From: Tepidimonas taiwanensis
GTDB lineage: Bacteria; Pseudomonadota; Gammaproteobacteria; Burkholderiales; Burkholderiaceae_C
Direction: 5' to 3'
Length of the DNA stretch: 64,000 nucleotides
Assembly: GCF_020162115.1 (NCBI RefSeq)
Contig: NZ_CP083911.1
Span: 372,001-436,000 of the forward strand
Shown one piece after another: positions 58,591-64,000 of the stretch. Within the stretch, counting starts at the first letter, position 1. Each line of letters opens with the position of its first letter. The translations under genes and the position numbers were made by a program. The notes beneath the pieces were generated by a model, which did not search any database, was not told where the DNA came from, and saw nothing but the letters and a program-made list of their open reading frames with translations.

Positions 58591-60519
58591 ATGAACGCCC
58601 CCGATCCGTCTTTCGTCGCCGCCGCCGCACAGGTGGACGCCGCCGCCGTCGCCCCGCTGCCGGGCTCGCGCAAGGTGTATGTGACCGGCTCGCGCCCGGA
58701 CATCCGCGTGCCGATGCGCGAAATCCGCCAGCACGACACCCCCACCCCGCAGGGGCCGGAGCCCAATCCGCCGATCTTTGTATATGACACGTCGGGGCCG
58801 TACACCGACCCGGCGGCGCGCATCGACATCCGCGCCGGGCTGCCCGCGCTGCGCGCGGGCTGGATCGCCGAGCGCGGCGACACCGAGGGGCTGCCAGGGC
58901 CCACGTCGGCCTACGGCCGCCAGCGCGCGGCCGACCCGGCCCTGGATGCGCTGCGCTTCCCCGGCCTGCAGCGCCAGCCGCGCCGTGCCAAAGCCGGGGC
59001 CAACGTGACGCAGCTGCACTACGCACGCCGCGGCATCGTCACGCCGGAGATGGAGTTCGTCGCCATCCGCGAGAACAACAACCGCCGCGCCTACCTCGAG
59101 TCGCTGCGCGCCGCCGGTCCGCAGGGCGAGCGCTGGGCGCGCATCCTTGCGCGCCAGCACCCCGGTCAGGCGTTCGGCGCGCAGATCCCGCCGGAGATCA
59201 CGCCCGAGTTCGTGCGGCAGGAAATCGCGCGCGGGCGCGCCATCCTGCCGGCGAACATCAACCACCCGGAGAGCGAGCCGATGATCATCGGCCGCCATTT
59301 CCTGACCAAGGTCAACGCCAACATCGGCAACAGCGCGCTCGCCTCGTCCATCCAGGACGAGGTGGACAAGCTCACCTGGGCCATCCGCTGGGGCGCGGAC
59401 ACGGTGATGGACCTCTCCACCGGACGCCACATCCACGAGACGCGCGAGTGGATCGTGCGCAATTCGCCCGTGCCCATTGGCACCGTGCCGATTTATCAGG
59501 CGCTGGAAAAGGTCGGCGGCAAGGCCGAGGAGCTGACGTGGGAGCTGTTCCGCGACACGATCATCGAGCAGGCCGAGCAGGGCGTGGACTACATGACCAT
59601 CCACGCGGGCGTGCGGCTGGCGTATGTGCCGCTGACGGCCGAGCGGCTCACCGGCATCGTCTCGCGCGGCGGCTCGATCATGGCCAAGTGGTGCCTCGCC
59701 CACCACCAGGAAAACTTCCTCTACACGCATTTCGAGGAGATTTGCGAGATCTTCAAGGCCTACGACGTGGCGTTCAGCCTCGGCGACGGGCTGCGGCCGG
59801 GCTCCATCTACGACGCCAACGACGCGGCGCAACTGGCGGAGCTGCGCACGCTGGGCGAGCTGACGCAGATCGCGTGGCGGCATGATGTGCAGGTGATGAT
59901 CGAGGGGCCGGGGCACGTCCCGATGCAGCTCATCCGCGACAACATGCGGCACGAGCTGGACTGGTGCCACGAGGCCCCGTTCTATACGCTGGGGCCCTTG
60001 ACCACGGACATCGCCCCCGGCTACGACCACATCACCAGCGCCATCGGCGCGGCGCAAATCGGCTGGTACGGCACGGCCATGCTGTGCTACGTTACGCCCA
60101 AAGAGCACCTGGGCCTGCCCAACAAGGACGATGTGAAAGAGGGGATCATCACCTACAAGCTCGCGGCGCACGCGGCGGATCTGGCCAAGGGGCACCCGGG
60201 CGCGCAGATCCGCGACAACGCGCTGTCCAAGGCGCGCTTCGAGTTCCGCTGGGAGGACCAGTTCAACCTCGGGCTCGATCCGGACAAAGCACGGGCCTTC
60301 CACGACGAGACGCTGCCCAAGGCGTCGGCCAAGGTGGCGCACTTTTGCAGCATGTGCGGGCCGAAGTTCTGCAGCATGCAGATCACGCAGGAGGTGCGCG
60401 ACTACGCCGCACGGCAGGGGTTGGCGGCCGAGCAGGCGATCGCGGTCGGCATGCAGGCGCAGTCCGACGCCTTCCGGCAGGCTGGCGGCGAGGTCTATGT
60501 GCCGCTGACGCGGGCCTGA
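58591..60519 (+). CDS. thiC: Phosphomethylpyrimidine synthase
   Basis: A 642-residue radical SAM enzyme that rearranges AIR to HMP phosphate in thiamine synthesis. The body shows the family stretches REIRQHDTPTPQG, NINHPESEPMIIGRHFLTK, LTWELFRDTIIEQAEQGVDY and IMAKWCLAHHQENFLYTHF, and the unusual C-terminal cluster motif CSMCGPKFC has Cys586, Cys589 and Cys594. Start ATG 58591 has GAAGGAG upstream. The TPP riboswitch controls it. Confidence 0.97.
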   Translation: MNAPDPSFVAAAAQVDAAAVAPLPGSRKVYVTGSRPDIRVPMREIRQHDTPTPQGPEPNPPIFVYDTSGPYTDPAARIDIRAGLPALRAGWIAERGDTEGLPGPTSAYGRQRAADPALDALRFPGLQRQPRRAKAGANVTQLHYARRGIVTPEMEFVAIRENNNRRAYLESLRAAGPQGERWARILARQHPGQAFGAQIPPEITPEFVRQEIARGRAILPANINHPESEPMIIGRHFLTKVNANIGNSALASSIQDEVDKLTWAIRWGADTVMDLSTGRHIHETREWIVRNSPVPIGTVPIYQALEKVGGKAEELTWELFRDTIIEQAEQGVDYMTIHAGVRLAYVPLTAERLTGIVSRGGSIMAKWCLAHHQENFLYTHFEEICEIFKAYDVAFSLGDGLRPGSIYDANDAAQLAELRTLGELTQIAWRHDVQVMIEGPGHVPMQLIRDNMRHELDWCHEAPFYTLGPLTTDIAPGYDHITSAIGAAQIGWYGTAMLCYVTPKEHLGLPNKDDVKEGIITYKLAAHAADLAKGHPGAQIRDNALSKARFEFRWEDQFNLGLDPDKARAFHDETLPKASAKVAHFCSMCGPKFCSMQITQEVRDYAARQGLAAEQAIAVGMQAQSDAFRQAGGEVYVPLTRA

Positions 60520-60861
60520 GTGGCGTCGCCGGCGCGCGGGGCAGGGCGTCGTCCCGGCACCTGGGCCGCCCCGCGGCCGTCTGCGCGCCGGCGCAGGGGG
60601 GGCGGCCACCGTGCCCGCCGCCGGCGTGGCGCCGATACTGTGCTACAGTGCCATCACCCCGCGATGGCGCTTTCCCCCGCGTGGGTCGTTGTTTTCGGTT
60701 GGCGGTCGCCCCAGCACCGCGATGGCAGCGCTGCGTATTGGCAGCATCGGCCTGTCCACTGACTCAGCGCTCTCTCGGTAAGCCTCCATCACACGCCGAC
60801 CGCCCGTCGGCAGTCAGGCTGTCGTTCGGCTCGCGGACGACCGCCCCCTCGAGGAAATCGC
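60520..60861 (+). promoter_or_regulatory. Intergenic leader of infA
   Basis: 342 bp without a gene. An inverted repeat ACTGTGCTACAGT (60637-60649) contains TACAGT, a possible -10 for infA with a long leader of about 205 nt; a -35 is not clear. Long leaders are common for cold-shock-linked infA copies, but no known RNA element is recognised. GAGGAAATCGC precedes the infA start. Confidence 0.35.
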
Positions 60862-61131
60862 ATGGCCAAAGAAGAATTGATCGAAATGCGCGGGACCGTG
60901 GACGAAATCCTGCCCGATTCGCGCTACCGCGTGACGCTGGAGAACGGTCACTCGCTCGTCGCCTACACCGGCGGCAAGATGCGCAAGCACCACATCCGCA
61001 TCCTGGCCGGCGACCGCGTGTCGCTGGAGCTGTCGCCCTACGACTTGAGCAAGGGGCGGATCACGTTCCGCCACCTGGAGCCGCGCACGGGCGGCCCCAC
61101 ACCGGCCCGCCCGCCGCGCAAGACGCGCTGA
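60862..61131 (+). CDS. infA: Translation initiation factor IF-1
   Basis: An 89-residue OB-fold protein binding the 30S A site in initiation. MAKEELIEMRGTVDEILPD, then FRVxLENGH-like YRVTLENGHSLVAYTGGKM and RKHHIRILAGDRVSLELSPYD, then ITFRHLEP. It is 17 residues longer than the usual 72 because of a Pro/Arg tail. Its place outside a ribosomal-protein operon fits the second, stand-alone IF-1 of many betaproteobacteria; the first copy is not in the window. Confidence 0.92.
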   Translation: MAKEELIEMRGTVDEILPDSRYRVTLENGHSLVAYTGGKMRKHHIRILAGDRVSLELSPYDLSKGRITFRHLEPRTGGPTPARPPRKTR

Positions 61132-61230
61132 GCGGGGCAGTACCCCACGAGCGGGCGCGGACGCGGCGCCCGGTAGGCTGCCCGGATACCGTTCGTCGCC
61201 GCCCACCGCCCGGCCGGGGCGGGGGCACGC

Positions 61231-63297
61231 TCATTTGGTCCAGCGATCCTTCAAGCCCACGATGCGGTTGAACACCGGGCGTTGCGTCGTGTGGTCGAGC
61301 CGGTCGGTGACGAAATAGCCGTGGCGCTCGAACTGGAAGCGCTCGTCGGCCGCCACGCCCGCCAATGACGGCTCGACGTAGCCGGTGACGGTGTGCAGGC
61401 TGTCGGGGTTGAGCGCGGCCTTGAAGTCCTTGCCGCCCGCGTCCGGGTGCGCGTCGGCAAACAGCCGGTCGTAGAGGCGGATTTCGGCCGGGACGGCCTC
61501 GTGCACCCCGACCCAGGTGATCGTGCCCTTGACCTTGACCGCGTCTGCGCCGGGGGTGCCGCTCTTGGTGTCCGGCACGACGGTGGCCAGCACCGCGGTG
61601 ACGCGGCCGTCGGCGTCTTTCTCGCACCCGGTGCACTCGATCACGTAGCCGTATTTCAGGCGCACCTTGTTGCCGGGGAAGAGCCGGAAGTAGCCCTTGG
61701 GCGGCTGCTCCTGGAAGTCCTCGCGCTCGATCCACAGTTCCGGGCCGAGGCTGAACCGCCGCTGCCCGAGTTCGGGCCGCTGCGGATGCACCGGGGCGGA
61801 GCAGGGTTCGCGGTGATCGGCGCGGCCGAACACCTCGGCCCAGTTGGTGAGCCTGAGCTTGATGGGGTCGAGCACCGCCATCGCACGCGCGGCCTTGCCT
61901 TCCAGGTCGTCGCGCAGCGCGCCCTCCAGCACGCCGTAGTCGATCCAGCCGTTGGCCTTGCTGACGCCGGTGCGCTCGCAGAACAGCCGGATCGCCTCCG
62001 GCGTGTAGCCGCGGCGGCGCAGGCCGACGATGGTGGGCATGCGCGGGTCGTCCCAGCCGCGCACGATCCCTTCGTCCACCAGTTGCTTGAGCTTGCGCTT
62101 GCTGGTGACGACGTAGGTCAGGTTCAGGCGCGCGAACTCGTACTGGTGCGGCAGCTGGAAGATCTCGGCCTCGTACGCGTCGAGGCTGGCGGCCAGCAGC
62201 GGCGTGAACTGGTGCGCATTCGCCTTGAGCAGCGCGAAGAACGCCGGCAGGTCGTGCAGCACGGCATCGCGGTCGTGCTCCCAGCGCTGAAACAGCGCGC
62301 GCATCTGCCGCTCGGGCTCGGTGTTGGGGCCGAGCTTGTGCGCGTGGTTGTGGCAGTGCAGGGCGAACTCCTTGCCCGCTTCGACGCCCTGTTGCTCGAG
62401 GCGCTCGATCAGCTGCTTGGCGCGCTCGAACTGCGGCGCGCGCAGGATGGGCACGATGCGCTCGAGCAGCCAGTCGTAGAACGGCCGCTGGTCCTCGAAC
62501 TCCAGCGTGCAGATGCTGTGGGTGATATTTTCCAGCGCGTCCTCGATCGGGTGCGCGAAGGTGTACATGGGGTAGATGCACCAAGCGTTGCCGGTGTTGT
62601 GGTGCGTGGCGTGCTTGATGCGGTAGATGGCCGGGTCACGCAGGTTGATGTTGGGCGAGGCCATGTCGATCTTGGCGCGCAGCACCATCGCGCCGTCCGG
62701 ATGCCGGCCCGCTCGCATTTCACGAAAGCGCGCCAGGCTCTCTTCGACCGGCCGGTGGCGGAACGGGCTGTCGACGCCGGGCTCGGTGAGCGTGCCGCGG
62801 TTGGCGCGCATCTGCTCAGGCGTCTGCTCGTCGACGTACGCGTGGCCGGTCTCGATCAGGTATTCGGCCGCGCGGTACATGAAGTCGAAATAGTTGCTGG
62901 CGTAGTACAGGTGGCGGGTGCCGAAGGCGTCCCAGCTCCAGCCCAGCCAGCGCACCGCGTCCAGGATGGCGTCGACGTACTCCTGCTCCTCCTTCTCGGG
63001 GTTGGTGTCGTCGAAGCGCATGTGGCACACGCCCCCGTAGTCCCGCGCGAGGCCGAAGTTGATCCAGATGCTCTTGGCGTGCCCGACGTGCAGGTAACCA
63101 TTGGGCTCGGGCGGGAAACGCAGGCGCACCTTGGCCGGGTCCGGGTTGCCGCGGGCGTGGTGCGTGCCGTCACCGGGCGTGCCGGCCCAGCGGCGACCGT
63201 GCAGGCGGCCCTGCAGCAGGTCGCGTTCGATGATCTGGCGCAGAAAATGGCTGGCGGTGTGGGTCCCGCCGGGGGGCGTCGGGGCGTGTTCGCTCAT
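61231..63297 (-). CDS. glnS: Glutaminyl-tRNA synthetase with a 100-residue insertion
   Basis: A class I synthetase of 688 residues; typical GlnRS has about 555-600. The HIGH-like motif is GYLHVGHAKS (68-77) after FPPEPN, and the KMSKS-like motif is VTSKRKL (397-403). The anticodon-binding part begins about residue 455. Between RPFYDWLLERI (to 281) and HQYEFARLNL (from 384) lies an added stretch of about 100 residues, helical and charged (ERAKQLIERLEQQGVEAGKE), with HCHNHAH at 314-320. The frame is intact on both sides, so the addition is translated. It is otherwise a normal essential gene. Confidence 0.93.
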   Translation of the reverse strand: MSEHAPTPPGGTHTASHFLRQIIERDLLQGRLHGRRWAGTPGDGTHHARGNPDPAKVRLRFPPEPNGYLHVGHAKSIWINFGLARDYGGVCHMRFDDTNPEKEEQEYVDAILDAVRWLGWSWDAFGTRHLYYASNYFDFMYRAAEYLIETGHAYVDEQTPEQMRANRGTLTEPGVDSPFRHRPVEESLARFREMRAGRHPDGAMVLRAKIDMASPNINLRDPAIYRIKHATHHNTGNAWCIYPMYTFAHPIEDALENITHSICTLEFEDQRPFYDWLLERIVPILRAPQFERAKQLIERLEQQGVEAGKEFALHCHNHAHKLGPNTEPERQMRALFQRWEHDRDAVLHDLPAFFALLKANAHQFTPLLAASLDAYEAEIFQLPHQYEFARLNLTYVVTSKRKLKQLVDEGIVRGWDDPRMPTIVGLRRRGYTPEAIRLFCERTGVSKANGWIDYGVLEGALRDDLEGKAARAMAVLDPIKLRLTNWAEVFGRADHREPCSAPVHPQRPELGQRRFSLGPELWIEREDFQEQPPKGYFRLFPGNKVRLKYGYVIECTGCEKDADGRVTAVLATVVPDTKSGTPGADAVKVKGTITWVGVHEAVPAEIRLYDRLFADAHPDAGGKDFKAALNPDSLHTVTGYVEPSLAGVAADERFQFERHGYFVTDRLDHTTQRPVFNRIVGLKDRWTK

Positions 63298-63511
63298 GGC
63301 GCCGATTGTAGGGCGCGCCCCTGTCCAACCCTGCCCGCGATGGCCGGTGGCGGCCCGCGGGCCGATCGCCCGATGCGCCGGGTTGCCTGCGGTGGCGACG
63401 GGGGAGCGCCTGGTTACGACTGCTTACAGCCGTCACAAGCCGGCAACCGCCCGCGCGTGCGGCGCGTGGTTCAATGCGGCGGTATTGGATTCCCGTCGAA
63501 GGAGGCTTTCC

Positions 63512-63901
63512 ATGCTGCATTCATCGCCCCGCTCCCGGACACCCGCGATCCGCTCCGCTGCTGCGGCGTTGGCGTCGCTGGCGCTGGCCGGCGTGGCGCA
63601 CGCGACGGACGTGTTCTGGTCCGTCGGCGTGCACCAGCCGGGCGTGAGCGTGCGCATCGGCAACACGGTGCCGGTGGTGGTGATGCCGGCCCCGCGCGTC
63701 GTGGTGGCGCCGGCGCCGGTGTACGTGGCGCCGCCGGCCGTGATCGTCGCGCCGCCGTACGGTGTCGCGTACGGCGTGTACGGCCCGCCAGGCCACCGCC
63801 ACCACGCCCACAAGCACCGCTGGCACCATCACGGCGGCTGGCACGCGCACGGCTGGCGTGACGACGGCCACCGTGGCGACCGCTGGCGCGACGGGCGCTG
63901 A
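63512..63901 (+). CDS. Small exported protein with His-rich tail
   Basis: A 129-residue protein with a Sec signal peptide (SAAAALASLALAGVAHA, cleavage expected near residue 31). Then come a beta-rich part (VFWSVGVHQPGVSVRIGN), a Pro/Val/Ala-rich stretch with repeats of VVVAPAPVYVAPPAV type and a C-terminus of His, Gly, Trp and Arg (GHRHHAHKHRWHHH), with about 17 His in the last 40 residues. GAAGGAGG precedes the ATG by eight bases. Metal binding is plausible from the His content. I do not recognise a named family. Confidence 0.75.
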   Translation: MLHSSPRSRTPAIRSAAAALASLALAGVAHATDVFWSVGVHQPGVSVRIGNTVPVVVMPAPRVVVAPAPVYVAPPAVIVAPPYGVAYGVYGPPGHRHHAHKHRWHHHGGWHAHGWRDDGHRGDRWRDGR

Positions 63902-64000
63902 AAGGGGCACCGCGGCCGCGGGGCGGCTGGGGAGGAGGGAACACCGCCGCGGCCCCGCGGTCCGTGTGCGTGGTGACGTGATCCTTCAGTGCCTCCTGTA
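63902..64000. other. Right edge, no gene seen
   Basis: 99 bp to the window edge. CCGCGGGGC (about 63917) and GCCCCGCGG (about 63951) could form a stem, but no T run follows, so I do not call a terminator. Confidence 0.4.

Noticed and set aside
63917..63959. GC-rich inverted repeat as a terminator after the last gene
   Set aside because: No T run follows and the loop is long.
1..64000. CRISPR array
   Set aside because: No regularly spaced identical short repeats were seen; the only repeats are IS copies, their ends and short pairs noted above.

Overview
The window is GC-rich chromosomal DNA from a betaproteobacterium, most probably order Burkholderiales (Comamonadaceae-like; a Tepidimonas-type genome would fit, but the genus is a guess). 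Pointers are the CCA-encoding tRNAs, a short second copy of infA, an NnrU protein, an Amt-GGDEF-EAL fusion, a TPP-riboswitch-led thiC and the heavy use of ATGA-type overlaps between genes. Housekeeping genes (dinG, dcd, thyA, aroC, katG, thiC, infA, glnS) frame two accessory regions.

Layout. 1-6646: end of a metal ABC permease, guanine deaminase, and a translationally coupled tripartite efflux operon (outer-membrane lipoprotein, MacA-like adaptor, MacB-like ATPase and permease). 6659-16540: a mosaic of mobile DNA that has split one tRNA-Ser(UGA) gene into three pieces. 16739-28616: dinG, hydroxypyruvate isomerase, glycerate kinase, a radical SAM protein, a BMP-type (nucleoside-like) ABC transporter, a Rieske oxygenase and dcd. 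28637-36577: second accessory region, with a deleted IS5-family element, an orphan TnpB-element end, a four-gene operon in which a toxin-antitoxin pair sits between a Type III-like modification gene and its restriction gene, then scraps of an ATPase gene, a Mu-like prophage and an old IS. 36591-40568: azlCD under an unusual HTH-cupin-methyltransferase fusion, then two truncated transporter genes butted together. 40585-64000: mostly ordinary core genes.

The most interesting signal is at 6659-16540. By eye, three minus-strand pieces (16540-16502, 9703-9688, 6691-6659) join into an 88-nt canonical tRNA-Ser(UGA) with all stems paired. One interruption is exactly at the 7-nt anticodon loop, which is present at both ends (9704-9710 and 16502-16508) of an inserted segment. 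When four later IS copies and their target duplications are subtracted, that segment is only about 1.35 kb: an intact, different tRNA-Ser(UGA) and a trypsin-like protease gene, both facing the same way as the broken host tRNA and downstream of its promoter side. It looks like a small integrative element that breaks a tRNA at the anticodon loop and brings a replacement; no integrase is visible. The other interruption, in the variable arm, is a TnpB-only IS200/IS605 element, itself interrupted by an IS. Three identical 1632-bp IS5-like copies and two 1078-bp IS481-family copies all keep clean 6-bp target duplications, so each ancestral sequence can be rebuilt.
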